Source: Zavarzinia sp. (GTDB lineage: Bacteria; Pseudomonadota; Alphaproteobacteria; Zavarziniales; Zavarziniaceae). From it: a stretch of DNA of 16,597 nt. This document shows positions 1 to 8,344 of the stretch, piece after piece. The stretch is from NCBI GenBank assembly GCA_028694545.1, contig JAQVKV010000004.1, positions 1-16,597 of the forward strand, read 5' to 3'. The translations under genes and the position numbers were made by a program. Under the pieces are notes generated by a model that made no database searches, had not been told where the DNA came from, and saw only the letters and a list, made by a program, of their open reading frames with translations. Numbering within the stretch: the first letter of the stretch is position 1; each line of letters starts with the position of its first letter.

Positions 1-77
1 CTGAGCGATTCCCGCATTGATCGGCGCCGCGCGTCCGGCTACCCCTTGTTGCCAAAGCCGGAAAACGGGGGGAGAGC

Positions 78-1601
78 ATGGAACGTCTCAGCGGCCTCGA
101 CGCGTCATTTCTCTATCTGGAGACGCCGACCAACCACATGCATGTGGGCGGCCTGCTGATCCTCGAGCCACCGGCCGAGAGCGGGATCGAATTCTTCAAC
201 AAGGTGAAGACGCTGGTCGCCGGGCGCCTGCACCTGGCACGGGCCTACCGCCGGCGCCTGCAGTTCGTGCCCCTCGACATCGATCATCCGCTTTGGGTCG
301 AGGATGCGGATTTCGACCTCGACTTCCACATGCGCCGCATCGCCGTGCCGCCGCCGGGGGAGACGCCGGATCTGATGGAACTGGTCGCGCGGCTGCACTC
401 CCGCCCGCTGGACCGGGCCCGGCCGCTTTGGGAATTCTACGTCATCGAAGGGCTCGCGGGGGGGCGGGTCGCCGTCTACACCAAGATCCATCATTGCTGC
501 GTCGACGGGATTTCGGGGACCGAACTCATGGTCTCGTTGCTCGACTTCTCGCCCGAGCCGCGCAACGTGCCGCCGCCGGACAAGCCATGGACACCGGACC
601 GGGCGCCGAACGAGATCGAGGTGCTGGCGCGCGCCGCCGTCCATGGCGTCGTGCAGCCCCTGTCGATGGCGCGCCGCGTGCCGAAGCTGGTCGGCACCCT
701 GCTGAACATCGGACGCCGCGCGCTCGAACCTGGCGCCCGCCTGCCGCCGGCCCCCTTCCAGGCGCCGTCCACGCCCTTTAATCGGGCGCTCACGCCCCAC
801 CGCCGCTTCGCCGTGAAGACGTTGTCCCTGGCGGAAGTGAAGCAGGTGAAGAACCTGTTGGGATGCACGGTGAACGATGTCGTCCTCGGCATCTGTTCGG
901 GGGCCTTGCGCGCCTATCTCGCCGACCTTGGCGACCTGCCGGAACGTCCGCTGATCGCCATGTGCCCCATTTCGGTGCGCAGCGACGACCAGAAGGGCGA
1001 GCAGAACAACCGGGTCTCGGCCATGCTGGTCTCGCTCGCGACCGAGATCGACGACGTGATAGAGCGCGTCGCCACCATCAAGGAATCGACGCGGGAGGCC
1101 AAGGATTCCTACAAGGCCCTGCCGGCCGACATGCTGCGCGACTGGTCGATGTTCGCCGCTCCCCTGGTGGCGGCGCGGGCGGCCCGGCTCTATTCCCGCT
1201 ACAAGATCGCCGATCTGCACCGGCCGGTGTTCAACACCGTGATCTCCAATGTGCCGGGGCCGGGCTTCCCGCTCTATCTCGCCGGGGCGAAGCTGGAGCA
1301 TATTTTCCCGGTTTCCATCCCTGCGGACGGGGTCGGGGTGAACATCACCGTGCAATCCTATCTCGACAATGTGGAGTTCGGCGTGATCGCCGACCGCGAG
1401 GCCATGCCGGACGTCGATCGTTTCGTCGAAAGGCTGCAGGCGGCGCTCGACGAAATGCTCGAGGCGGCCATGACGCGGGCGGACGAGGCAGCGGAAATCG
1501 CCGCCCGTGTCGCGTCGCGTCCGGCGCCGGCGCTCGGGGCTGGACGAATCAAGGCGACGGTCGAGGAAATCGCGAGCCGGCGTGGGCCGGAAGTGGCCTG
1601 A
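78..1601 (+). CDS. Wax ester synthase / diacylglycerol O-acyltransferase (WS/DGAT family)
   Basis: A 507-residue acyltransferase expected to transfer the acyl group of an acyl-CoA to a long-chain alcohol or diacylglycerol, making wax ester or triacylglycerol storage lipid at the inner membrane. The family active-site motif HHxxxDG is intact at residues 138-144 (HHCCVDG). Other family signatures are PLW at 117-119, ND at 266-267 (TVNDVVLG) and NVPGP at 391-395. The N-terminus (MERLSGLDASFLYLETP) is typical, and the length is close to the usual 450-500. The start is fixed by a purine-rich Shine-Dalgarno (GGGGGGAGAG) just before the ATG. It is followed after 115 bases by an acyl-CoA dehydrogenase on the same strand. 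Substrate choice (wax ester versus triacylglycerol) cannot be read from sequence. Confidence 0.93.
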   Translation: MERLSGLDASFLYLETPTNHMHVGGLLILEPPAESGIEFFNKVKTLVAGRLHLARAYRRRLQFVPLDIDHPLWVEDADFDLDFHMRRIAVPPPGETPDLMELVARLHSRPLDRARPLWEFYVIEGLAGGRVAVYTKIHHCCVDGISGTELMVSLLDFSPEPRNVPPPDKPWTPDRAPNEIEVLARAAVHGVVQPLSMARRVPKLVGTLLNIGRRALEPGARLPPAPFQAPSTPFNRALTPHRRFAVKTLSLAEVKQVKNLLGCTVNDVVLGICSGALRAYLADLGDLPERPLIAMCPISVRSDDQKGEQNNRVSAMLVSLATEIDDVIERVATIKESTREAKDSYKALPADMLRDWSMFAAPLVAARAARLYSRYKIADLHRPVFNTVISNVPGPGFPLYLAGAKLEHIFPVSIPADGVGVNITVQSYLDNVEFGVIADREAMPDVDRFVERLQAALDEMLEAAMTRADEAAEIAARVASRPAPALGAGRIKATVEEIASRRGPEVA

Positions 1602-1620
1602 GACAAGGCGGCCGCGACGT

Positions 1621-1649
1621 CGGCAAAGGCGGGTTGTCCGTGTTTGCCG
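1621..1649 (+). other. Stem-loop after the WS/DGAT gene
   Basis: Seven-base perfect arms CGGCAAA (1621-1627) and TTTGCCG (1643-1649) enclose a 15-base loop, starting 20 bases after the WS/DGAT stop. No T-run follows, so it is not a standard intrinsic terminator. It may be a weak attenuator, a transcript-end stabiliser, or chance. Confidence 0.25.
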
Positions 1650-1680
1650 CCTCGGCCAGACTGATGCGATGCGAAAACAA

Positions 1681-1697
1681 CCCCTGGAGAACAGGGG
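1681..1697 (+). other. GC-rich hairpin next to the acyl-CoA dehydrogenase ribosome binding site
   Basis: CCCCTG (1681-1686) pairs perfectly with CAGGGG (1692-1697) around the five-base loop GAGAA. It lies about 20 bases before the ATG at 1717 and leaves the Shine-Dalgarno (GGGGAGAG, 1705-1712) free. It could modulate translation of the downstream gene; no function is shown. Confidence 0.3.
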
Positions 1698-1716
1698 GGC
1701 AGACGGGGAGAGTGTG

Positions 1717-2901
1717 ATGGATCTGCGCTTCAGCGACGAGGACGAAGCCTTTCGTGCCGAGGTGCGCGCCTTTCTGGCCGACAATCTGACCGAGGACCTG
1801 CGCGCCGCCGGCCGCGCCGCGACCAGTGCCTTTTCCGAGAAGGAATGGAACATCGGCTGGCTGAAGGTGCTGCACGCCAGGGGCTGGGCGGCGCCGCACT
1901 GGCCGGTCGAATATGGCGGCACCGGCTGGAGCGTCACCCAGCGCTATATCTTCGATACGGAATGCGCCTTCGCCCAGACCCCGCATCTCAGCCCCATGGG
2001 TCTGAAGATGGTGGCGCCGGTGATCATGGCCTTCGGCCGGCAGGACCAGAAGGATTTCTACCTGCCCCGCATCCTCGCCGGCGAGGACTATTGGTGCCAG
2101 GGCTATTCCGAGCCGGGTTCGGGTTCGGATCTCGCCTCGCTGAAGTGCAGGGCGGTCAGTGATGGTGACGATTACATCATCGACGGCACCAAGATCTGGA
2201 CGACCCAGGCCCAGTTCGCCAACCGCATGTTCGCGCTGGTGCGCACCGACAATTCGGGCAAGCCGCAGGAAGGCATTACCTTCCTCCTGCTCGACATGGA
2301 TACGCCCGGCATCACCATCCAGCCGATCATCACGATCGCCGGCGATCATGAGGTGAACCAGGTCTTCTTCGACGGCGTACGCGTGCCGAAGGCGAACCGG
2401 ATCGGCGACGAGGGCCAGGGCTGGACCATCGCCAAATATCTGCTGGTGCACGAGCGCGGCAATACCTGGGGCGCCGGCGTGCGCGTGGCGCTGGAGCGCC
2501 TGCGCCGGGTGGCGGCGGCAACCGGCGCCGCCGACGATCAGGCTTTTCGCCTGCGCCTCGCCGAGGCGGGGGTGGCGCTCGACGCCCTGACCATGACCGA
2601 GCATCGGGTGATGGCCGCGATCAGCCAGGGCGCCATGATGGCGGCCGAATCCTCCATGCTGAAGACGCAGGGGACCGAGCTGATGCAGCGGGTGAACGAA
2701 CTCGGCGTCGAGGCACTGGAACATGCCGGCATCCCCTATGCCCATCACTGGACCCGGCCGGGCGCCAACGACGCACCGCTCGGACCGGGCGAGGCGCCGA
2801 TCATGATCGCGCAATATCTGAACAACCGTGCCATGTCGATCTATGCCGGGACCAACGAGGTCCAGCGCAATATCATGGCGAAGCTCGCTCTCGGACTCTG
2901 A
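1717..2901 (+). CDS. Acyl-CoA dehydrogenase, PimC/FadE-like
   Basis: A 394-residue FAD-dependent acyl-CoA dehydrogenase that introduces a 2,3-double bond into a CoA thioester and passes electrons to ETF. The N-terminal helical domain contains HWPVEYGGTGWSVTQRYIF (61-79), typical of the large subunit of pimeloyl-CoA dehydrogenase and of related FadE proteins. The middle domain has CQGYSEPGSGSDLASL (127-142) and WTTQAQ (161-166). The C-terminus has YAGTNEVQRNIMA (376-388). Alanine occupies the place of the usual catalytic Glu of the YEGT motif; E246 in HERGNT probably serves instead, as in isovaleryl- and long-chain acyl-CoA dehydrogenases. The reading frame is open well upstream, but the ATG at 1717 is preferred because GGGGAGAG precedes it and MDLRFS is the family N-terminus. 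PimC-type enzymes often have a small-subunit partner, which is absent here. The true substrate is unknown. Confidence 0.93.
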   Translation: MDLRFSDEDEAFRAEVRAFLADNLTEDLRAAGRAATSAFSEKEWNIGWLKVLHARGWAAPHWPVEYGGTGWSVTQRYIFDTECAFAQTPHLSPMGLKMVAPVIMAFGRQDQKDFYLPRILAGEDYWCQGYSEPGSGSDLASLKCRAVSDGDDYIIDGTKIWTTQAQFANRMFALVRTDNSGKPQEGITFLLLDMDTPGITIQPIITIAGDHEVNQVFFDGVRVPKANRIGDEGQGWTIAKYLLVHERGNTWGAGVRVALERLRRVAAATGAADDQAFRLRLAEAGVALDALTMTEHRVMAAISQGAMMAAESSMLKTQGTELMQRVNELGVEALEHAGIPYAHHWTRPGANDAPLGPGEAPIMIAQYLNNRAMSIYAGTNEVQRNIMAKLALGL

Positions 2902-2917
2902 GCGGCGAAGGAGCGTC

Positions 2918-4129
2918 ATGGCCGTGGCACCGGATAAACTGCCCCGCGCCCGCATGCCGACGAAGGGCGCGGAATTCGGCGTCGCCGCGCGGCTTGCCGG
3001 GCGCAATCTCGGCCGTCGCCTTCTCGGCCAACGCGCGGCCGAACCCGATTTCGCCGGCTTCCGGCGCTATTTCGAGACGGTGCTGAAGAAGCTGCCGGCG
3101 GGTACGCTGGTCGACGCGCGTCTGGTCGAGGTGACGGCGAACCGCCCGCCCTGGAGCGGGACCGGCATAAGGCTCGACGCCGGCGACTGTATCACCACCT
3201 TCGCCGTCGGCCGGACGGATCTCGCGAAGGCTCTGGACCTCTGGGTGGCGCCACCGTTCCAGCTTTGGCTGCGCGTCGGCGCGGGGCCGGTGTTCCGGGG
3301 AACGAGGGCCGGACATTCGACGGTGGTGACCGGTGCGGGCGGCGAACTCTCCCTTGCCAGCTATTTTCCCGGCGAATGGGCGACGCCGGACGGCCGGCTG
3401 GCCACCGATCCCGCCGACTATGGCAAGGTTTCGGGGGCCATGCTGGTGGCCGTCCTCGTCTGGGGCGTGCCGATCGATGAGGGGCTGAAGCGCCTGCTCG
3501 CGCTTGGTGATCATCGGGGCCTCGTCGCCGACGAGCTGGACCGCCAGTCCAACGGGCGCCTGCCGCCGGCGGGCTGGAAACATCTCTGGTTCCTCGGGGA
3601 CAGCGAGACCTTCTTCCGCTGCGAGGTGCCGGGGCGCCAGCGGGCGATCGCATGCCACAGCCGGCGGGATGTGGCCATCCTGCAGTATGACGTCGATGCC
3701 GAGCTGGTCCCGGGCATGCGCCTCGAATGGTCATGGCGGGTCGATCGCCTGCCGACCGACATGCGCGAGGACACGGTGCCGAGCCACGACTATATGTCGA
3801 TCGCGGTCGAATACGACAACGGCCAGGACCTGACCTATTACTGGAGCGCGGCCTTGCCGGTCGGCACCGTCTACCGCTGCCCGCTGCCGACCTGGAAGAC
3901 GCGCGAGACCCATGTGGTGCTGCGCAGCGGCAATGCCGGCCTCGGGCAATGGTTCAGCGAGACGCGGGACATCCACGCCGACTATGCGGCGGCCATCGGT
4001 GGCGCCTTGCCGGCCCGGGTGAAGCGGGTCTGGCTGATCGCCAACAGCCTGTTCGGGCGGGGCGAAGGCATTGCGGTCTTTTCCGACATTGCCCTCGTGT
4101 CAGGAAGCGAGCGGCGCCCCCTGGGTTGA
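2918..4129 (+). CDS. DUF3047 protein with an N-terminal, possibly lectin-like domain
   Basis: A 403-residue protein of unknown function in two parts. The C-terminal half (about 250-395) carries the DUF3047 pattern: LEWSWRVDRLP (269-279), a D/Y-rich YYWS segment (307-310), VVLRSGNAGLGQW (333-345), RDIHADY (350-356), and a closing FSDIAL strand. The N-terminal half (about 64-185) has PPWSGTGIRLDAGDCITTFA (77-96), a W-rich LWVAPPFQLWLRVG (108-121) and a GELSLASYFPGEW strand region (142-154). This looks like a small beta-sandwich carbohydrate-binding fold of the LecA/PA-IL type, but that is my inference. I see no signal peptide. The start is set by GAAGGAG at 2906-2912 before the ATG, 16 bases after the dehydrogenase stop, so the two are probably co-transcribed. 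Its last 30 bases overlap the end of the convergent histidine kinase gene. Confidence 0.82.
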   Translation: MAVAPDKLPRARMPTKGAEFGVAARLAGRNLGRRLLGQRAAEPDFAGFRRYFETVLKKLPAGTLVDARLVEVTANRPPWSGTGIRLDAGDCITTFAVGRTDLAKALDLWVAPPFQLWLRVGAGPVFRGTRAGHSTVVTGAGGELSLASYFPGEWATPDGRLATDPADYGKVSGAMLVAVLVWGVPIDEGLKRLLALGDHRGLVADELDRQSNGRLPPAGWKHLWFLGDSETFFRCEVPGRQRAIACHSRRDVAILQYDVDAELVPGMRLEWSWRVDRLPTDMREDTVPSHDYMSIAVEYDNGQDLTYYWSAALPVGTVYRCPLPTWKTRETHVVLRSGNAGLGQWFSETRDIHADYAAAIGGALPARVKRVWLIANSLFGRGEGIAVFSDIALVSGSERRPLG

Positions 4130-6325
4130 AGGGGTTTCATCGACGACGCGGGCGATCGCGGCCAGCAGTTCGTCGGCGGCGACAGGCTTGCGGCAGAAGG
4201 CGGTCCGGCCGCCGGGGCCGTCGGGACCGGTCACAAGGTCCGGTGGCGCGTTACCCGACCAGAGAACGGCGGGGATGTTGTTGCCGTTGTCCCGCAGGCG
4301 GCGGATCAACTCGGAGCCGCGCATGCCCGGCATGGCCTCGTCGGTCAGGATGACGTCGAAGGGCGGAGACGCTTCCGCGATCCGGCGCAGTGCGTTTTCG
4401 CCATCGTGCACGATCTCCACCTTGTAACCGCTACGGTTCAGGGTCTCGGCCACGGCCTCGCCCAGCATGGTGTCGTCCTCGATGATCAGGACGCTCAGTG
4501 GCCGCGTTTTCCGTGCGAATGTGCCCGTATCGGCACCGGCGCCCGGCGCGGCTTCCGCGATCGGCAGGCAGAGATCGAGCCGGCTGCCGAGGCCCGGACG
4601 GCTGGCGAGCACGACCTGGCCGCCGGCGCCCGTGACGATGTTATGCACGGCGGCAAGACCGAGCCCGGTGCCGGCTCCGGCCGCCTTGGTGGTGTAGAAG
4701 GGCTCGAAGATCCGCCCGAGGCTGGCTTCCGGAATGCCGTTGCCCGTATCGGTGATGCGGACGCGAACATAGCGCCTGCCACCCTGCAACTGGCCGAGGC
4801 TGACGGTGGGCCAGTCGTCCATGGGGGAAGGCGGGGTTTCGGCCGGGTTGCTCATCACCTCGAAGGACAGGGCCCCGCCCTTGTCCGCCATGGCATCGCG
4901 GGCATTGACGCCAATGTTCATCAGGACCTGCGCCATCTCGTCCGCTGAAACCGCGACGGGGATACCGGAGGGACCGAAGCTGGTCTCGATCCGGATGCTG
5001 GCGGGCATGGCGCCGGCGAGCAACGCGGCTGCCTCGTCGAGCGCCGCGTTGAGATCGCAGGACACCGCTCCGCCCCGTGCCGGCCGGCCGAAGCTGAGGA
5101 TGCGATCGACCAGCACGCGGCCGCGCCTGGTCGCGGCGAGAATGCGGCCGGAGAAGCGCCAGCCGGGCGATTCCGGTTCGGCGTCCTCCTGCAGGATCTC
5201 GGCATAGCCCTGAACCGAGGCGAGGATATTGTTGAAGTCATGGGCGAAGCCACTGGTCAGACGGCCGATCGCCTCCATCTTCTGGGCGTTCGCCAATTGC
5301 ACCTCGAGCATGTGGCGGGTGCGGTCGTCCGCCAGCTGACGGCTGATGTCGCGGGCGATCAGCAATCTGCCGCCGTCGTCGAGCTGGGTCAGGCTGACTT
5401 CCTGGTCGACGGTGCCGTCGTCCTTGCAGCATGCGGCGGTGCCCCGGAAGTGGCCGTCACGCGCGAGTGCGGGCGCCATCGCCTCGACGAGGCGGGCTCG
5501 TTCCGCCGGCGGATAGAATTCGGTCCAGCGATGGCCGATCGCGTCCGCTTCCCGGGCCATGCCGAACATCGCGAGCATGGCCCTGTTGATGGCGACAATG
5601 CGGTCCTCCGCGTCGACGAGGACGATGCCGTCGTTCGAATCGGCGATCGCGAGTTCGAGGCGAAGCGCCCGGCGTCGCGCCGTCTCCGCCTCTTCCTGGA
5701 GCAGGCGGGCGCGCTGGACCAGCGACAGGCTGAGGGCGACGATCGCCAGGCCGAGCAGGAAGAGCGCGGTGATTACGAGCGTGATCTGTTTGATCGTTTC
5801 GTCGAGCGCGGTCCGGTCGAGGGCGGTCGATTCGATCGTTGCGGCCTGGCGGGTGATCAGGCGGACCGAATCCTCGATGGCCCCCATCTGGTCCTCAAGA
5901 ATGCGGCGGGCCGCGACCGGATCGGCGAAGCCGCCGCCCACGGGCGAAAGCTGCCGGTCCAGCGTCTGAAGCGCCGACCGCAGCCGGACGAGTTCGCTGG
6001 CGACTTCGGGGACGCGTCGCAGGGTTTCCGCGTCGGCTCCTTCGAGGAGGGCGCGGAAGCGGCCAAGGAACGTGTCGTAGAGCGATCGCAATTCCTGGGC
6101 GCGCAGGGACCGGGGATCGAGCCGGCCGGCGGTGGCCGCGCCGCGCAGCCGACTGAAGGCAAGTTCCATCCGCAGCGCCGAGGCACTGCCGTTGAGGAAG
6201 CGGCTGTAGATCAGGTCCCTTGTCTCGTCCACCCGGCCGATCAGCAGGATGGCGACAGCGACATAGGCGACGGAAATCGCGGCCGTCACGGCCCACAGGC
6301 GCCGGAGCCGGAGCCTCTTTCTCAT
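4100..6325 (-). CDS. Hybrid sensor histidine kinase with PAS and receiver domains
   Basis: A 741-residue membrane kinase. A first transmembrane helix lies at about 11-31, and a helical extracytoplasmic sensor segment runs from about 32 to 180. A second transmembrane helix lies at 181-203, followed by a short coiled linker. A PAS domain spans about 222-330 (SNDGIVLVDAEDRIVAIN). The HisKA box carries the phosphorylated H362 in GFAHDFNNIL. The ATPase domain shows the N box (N470, N474, D477), DTGNGIP (526-532) and GTGLGLA (552-558). The receiver domain (about 611-728) has D617/D618, phosphoacceptor D662, S690 and K713, all intact. Its ATG overlaps the stop of the upstream REC-EAL gene by four bases (ATGA), implying translational coupling and a shared pathway. 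No HPt domain is present in the window, so it may phosphorylate the REC-EAL partner directly. The signal it senses is unknown. Confidence 0.94.
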   Translation of the reverse strand: MRKRLRLRRLWAVTAAISVAYVAVAILLIGRVDETRDLIYSRFLNGSASALRMELAFSRLRGAATAGRLDPRSLRAQELRSLYDTFLGRFRALLEGADAETLRRVPEVASELVRLRSALQTLDRQLSPVGGGFADPVAARRILEDQMGAIEDSVRLITRQAATIESTALDRTALDETIKQITLVITALFLLGLAIVALSLSLVQRARLLQEEAETARRRALRLELAIADSNDGIVLVDAEDRIVAINRAMLAMFGMAREADAIGHRWTEFYPPAERARLVEAMAPALARDGHFRGTAACCKDDGTVDQEVSLTQLDDGGRLLIARDISRQLADDRTRHMLEVQLANAQKMEAIGRLTSGFAHDFNNILASVQGYAEILQEDAEPESPGWRFSGRILAATRRGRVLVDRILSFGRPARGGAVSCDLNAALDEAAALLAGAMPASIRIETSFGPSGIPVAVSADEMAQVLMNIGVNARDAMADKGGALSFEVMSNPAETPPSPMDDWPTVSLGQLQGGRRYVRVRITDTGNGIPEASLGRIFEPFYTTKAAGAGTGLGLAAVHNIVTGAGGQVVLASRPGLGSRLDLCLPIAEAAPGAGADTGTFARKTRPLSVLIIEDDTMLGEAVAETLNRSGYKVEIVHDGENALRRIAEASPPFDVILTDEAMPGMRGSELIRRLRDNGNNIPAVLWSGNAPPDLVTGPDGPGGRTAFCRKPVAADELLAAIARVVDETPSTQGAPLAS

Positions 6326-7524
6326 AGGGCGTCGGGACGGATGTGCGCCTCGAGGGCGAGTTGTTCGGCGAATTTCGCGCTGTCGGCGGCGCCTCCGAAG
6401 AAGAAGCCCTGTCCCCGGTCACAGCCGAAGGCGCGCAGCATGTCGGCGGTCTGCTGGTCTTCGACGCCTTCCGCCACGCAGACGAGGCCGAGGTTATGGG
6501 CCAGGTCAACGATCGCCTTGACGATCACCCGGGCGCTTTCGTCGGTCGTGATGCGGCGGATGAAGGACTGGTCGATCTTCAGCTCCGTAAAGGGCATGGC
6601 GTGCAGGGCCGCGAGCGACGAGAAACCGGTGCCGAAATCGTCGATCGAGAGATCGAAGCCCTTGATGCGCAGCCAGGTCAGCGCGCGCAGGGCCTTGGCC
6701 GTGTCGCCCATGGCCGTCTGTTCGGTGATCTCGAAACGGACCAGATCGTGGGAGACGCCCATGCCGTCCAGAAGATCGGCGGCATGGGGGCCGAAGGCCG
6801 GGTCGATCGCGGTATCCGCCTCGAGATTGACGGAGACATGGCAGGGCACGCGGCCGGCGGCGCGCCATTCAAGGATGGCTTTGGCCGTGCCGCGCAGCAT
6901 GGCGTCGGTGAGGTCGGTCCAGAGGTTTTCCGTGGCGATCACGGGCAGGAAGCGTCCACTGGCCTGGACACTGCCGTCGGGACGGACCCAACGCGCCAGC
7001 GCCTCGGCACCGACCAGCGCGCCGCTTTTCAGATCGACCTGGGGCTGGAAGAAGGGCCGGATCTCGCCGCCGCGCAGGGCCTGGAGGGCGGAGGAGACCC
7101 CGTCGTCCCGGGGGCCGCGAACCGCGTCGCGAATCGAGGACGACAGCGCGGCCAGGGGAAAGGGCTTGTGGAACACCGCCGGCAGGTCGAGGCCCAGCGC
7201 TTCGGCATGGCGCCGCGCGGCGGTCAGAACGCGGTCATCGGAACCGCTGATGAGGAAGACGGGGCCCGAAAATCCCAGCGCGACCAGCCGTTCGGCGACG
7301 AGCAGGCCATCCTGCCGGCCGAGATTGAGATCGACGACCACGGCGGTCGGCAAGGCGCGCCGGCAGGCCTCCTCGAACTGGGCCACCGTATTGGCCACGC
7401 AGACCATGAACCCGTCCCGCTCCAGCCGGATGCGCAGAATCTCCGACAGCTCGACATCATCGTCGAGCACCAGGACGGAGGCCGCATCGGAGGCCGGTTC
7501 GGATCGGCGCGGAGCAGTATTCAT
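6322..7524 (-). CDS. REC-EAL response regulator, cyclic-di-GMP phosphodiesterase
   Basis: A 400-residue response regulator with an N-terminal receiver (about 15-135: D21/D22/D23, phosphoacceptor D65, S93, K120) and a C-terminal EAL domain (about 150-390). The EAL catalytic and metal-binding residues look complete: E174 in AEALARW, N233 in SVNLE, E265 in FEITEQ, D295/D296 in IDDFGTG, K316 in LKIDQ, E352 in AEGVE and Q372 in GQGF. It should therefore hydrolyse c-di-GMP to pGpG under control of phosphorylation, as RocR-type REC-EAL proteins do. No GGDEF domain is present. It is the first gene of a two-gene unit and overlaps the start of the hybrid kinase. Output could be motility, biofilm or surface behaviour, but nothing in the window points to a target. 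Confidence 0.94.
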   Translation of the reverse strand: MNTAPRRSEPASDAASVLVLDDDVELSEILRIRLERDGFMVCVANTVAQFEEACRRALPTAVVVDLNLGRQDGLLVAERLVALGFSGPVFLISGSDDRVLTAARRHAEALGLDLPAVFHKPFPLAALSSSIRDAVRGPRDDGVSSALQALRGGEIRPFFQPQVDLKSGALVGAEALARWVRPDGSVQASGRFLPVIATENLWTDLTDAMLRGTAKAILEWRAAGRVPCHVSVNLEADTAIDPAFGPHAADLLDGMGVSHDLVRFEITEQTAMGDTAKALRALTWLRIKGFDLSIDDFGTGFSSLAALHAMPFTELKIDQSFIRRITTDESARVIVKAIVDLAHNLGLVCVAEGVEDQQTADMLRAFGCDRGQGFFFGGAADSAKFAEQLALEAHIRPDAL

Positions 7525-7638
7525 GGTTTTATGCGGATCGGGAAAGAGCAGGAATGCCTGTATTTCCCTCCATTTCGGAAGGAATGTTCTGAAATAATAC
7601 TGCTATAGGGGAAAATCAAATCAACTTTCGCCATATGG

Positions 7639-7674
7639 CTGCCGTCGAAACCCTGAATTTCGTCCCGACGGCAG
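7639..7674 (-). terminator. Possible stem-loop terminator of the OmpA-like lipoprotein gene
   Basis: Perfect nine-base arms CTGCCGTCG (7639-7647) and CGACGGCAG (7666-7674) flank an 18-base loop that can itself pair (CGAAA with TTTCG). It sits 16 bases past the stop of the minus-strand lipoprotein gene. On that strand the stem is followed by a moderately T-rich stretch, but not an immediate T-run. An AT-rich segment at 7594-7624 (TTGATT twice, TATTAT once, spaced 14 or 19) may hold the promoter of the REC-EAL gene, but the spacing is poor. Confidence 0.33.
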
Positions 7675-7689
7675 TCTGGCGGTTTGTGA

Positions 7690-8325
7690 TCAGCCCGTAT
7701 AGGGGCGAATCAGGATTTCGACTCGGCGATTGCGCTGGCGACCGAAATCCGTGTTGTTGTCGGCAACCGGCTGGGTCTCGCCGAGGCCGTAGGCGCTGAT
7801 GCGCTGGGGCACGATGCCACGCGACAGCAGGTAGGAGGCGACGGACGAGGCGCGCCGTTCCGAAAGCTGCTGGTTCATCTGGTCCGAACCGACATTGTCG
7901 GTATGGCCGACGACGTCGATCAGCGATTGCGGATATTGGTTGAGCACGCTCGCGACCTGGTCGAGCGGGCTGTAGAACTGCGGCTGGATTTCGGACGAGC
8001 CGGTGCGGAAGGTGATGCCGCCGGGCATGATCAGGCGAATGTTGTCGCCGACGCGCTCCACCTCGACGCCGGTCCCGGCCATCTTCTGGCGCAGTTCCTT
8101 TTCCTGCTGGTCCATGTAGTAGCCGACGGCACCGCCCGCCAGCGCGCCGATGCCGGCGCCGATCAGGGCACCCTGCCCGCGATTGCCGGCGACCGCCGCG
8201 CCGATGCCGGCGCCCACCAGGGCACCGATGCCAGCGCCGGCGCCCGTATTCGAGATCCGGCCGTCCTGGGTGCAGCCGGCGACGAGACCGCCGGCAAGCG
8301 CGATGACCGTGATGTGCTTCAACAT
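7690..8325 (-). CDS. OmpA-family peptidoglycan-binding lipoprotein with glycine zipper
   Basis: A 211-residue outer-membrane lipoprotein of YiaD-like organisation. A lipoprotein signal peptide ends in LVAGC, giving lipidated C18 followed by T19, which is compatible with outer-membrane sorting. A glycine-zipper segment (about 27-69, [13 protein letters not shown] and similar) may form a paired membrane hairpin. The OmpA C-terminal domain (about 95-208) contains D143 (HTDNVGSD) and R158 (LSERRA). Their 15-residue spacing matches the pair that binds diaminopimelate in OmpA. It probably anchors the outer membrane to the cell wall. The start at 8325 is chosen because it begins the signal peptide and is preceded by GAGGGAG; an in-frame ATG five codons upstream is less likely. 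It is a single gene, divergent from the DUF35 operon. Confidence 0.93.
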   Translation of the reverse strand: MLKHITVIALAGGLVAGCTQDGRISNTGAGAGIGALVGAGIGAAVAGNRGQGALIGAGIGALAGGAVGYYMDQQEKELRQKMAGTGVEVERVGDNIRLIMPGGITFRTGSSEIQPQFYSPLDQVASVLNQYPQSLIDVVGHTDNVGSDQMNQQLSERRASSVASYLLSRGIVPQRISAYGLGETQPVADNNTDFGRQRNRRVEILIRPYTG

Positions 8326-8344
8326 GGGATGCTCCCTCATTATC

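Noticed and set aside
1..77. End of an upstream gene or a promoter (TTGATC at 17-22, TACCCC at 40-45)
   Set aside because: A TGA at 2-4 cannot be assigned to a gene without sequence to the left, and the -10 element matches poorly.
105..1937. 610-codon open frame on the minus strand
   Set aside because: It is antisense to the WS/DGAT gene and the start of the acyl-CoA dehydrogenase. The translation is Arg/His-rich without domain motifs.
4117..4136. CCCC-N9-GGGG hairpin with a short T stretch as a terminator
   Set aside because: Only four to five base pairs and three T residues, inside the overlap of two genes; too weak to call.
5240..7597. 785-codon open frame on the plus strand
   Set aside because: It lies opposite the hybrid kinase and REC-EAL genes, whose catalytic motifs are complete. 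Long antisense frames are expected in GC-rich DNA, and its translation is low-complexity with no recognisable domain.
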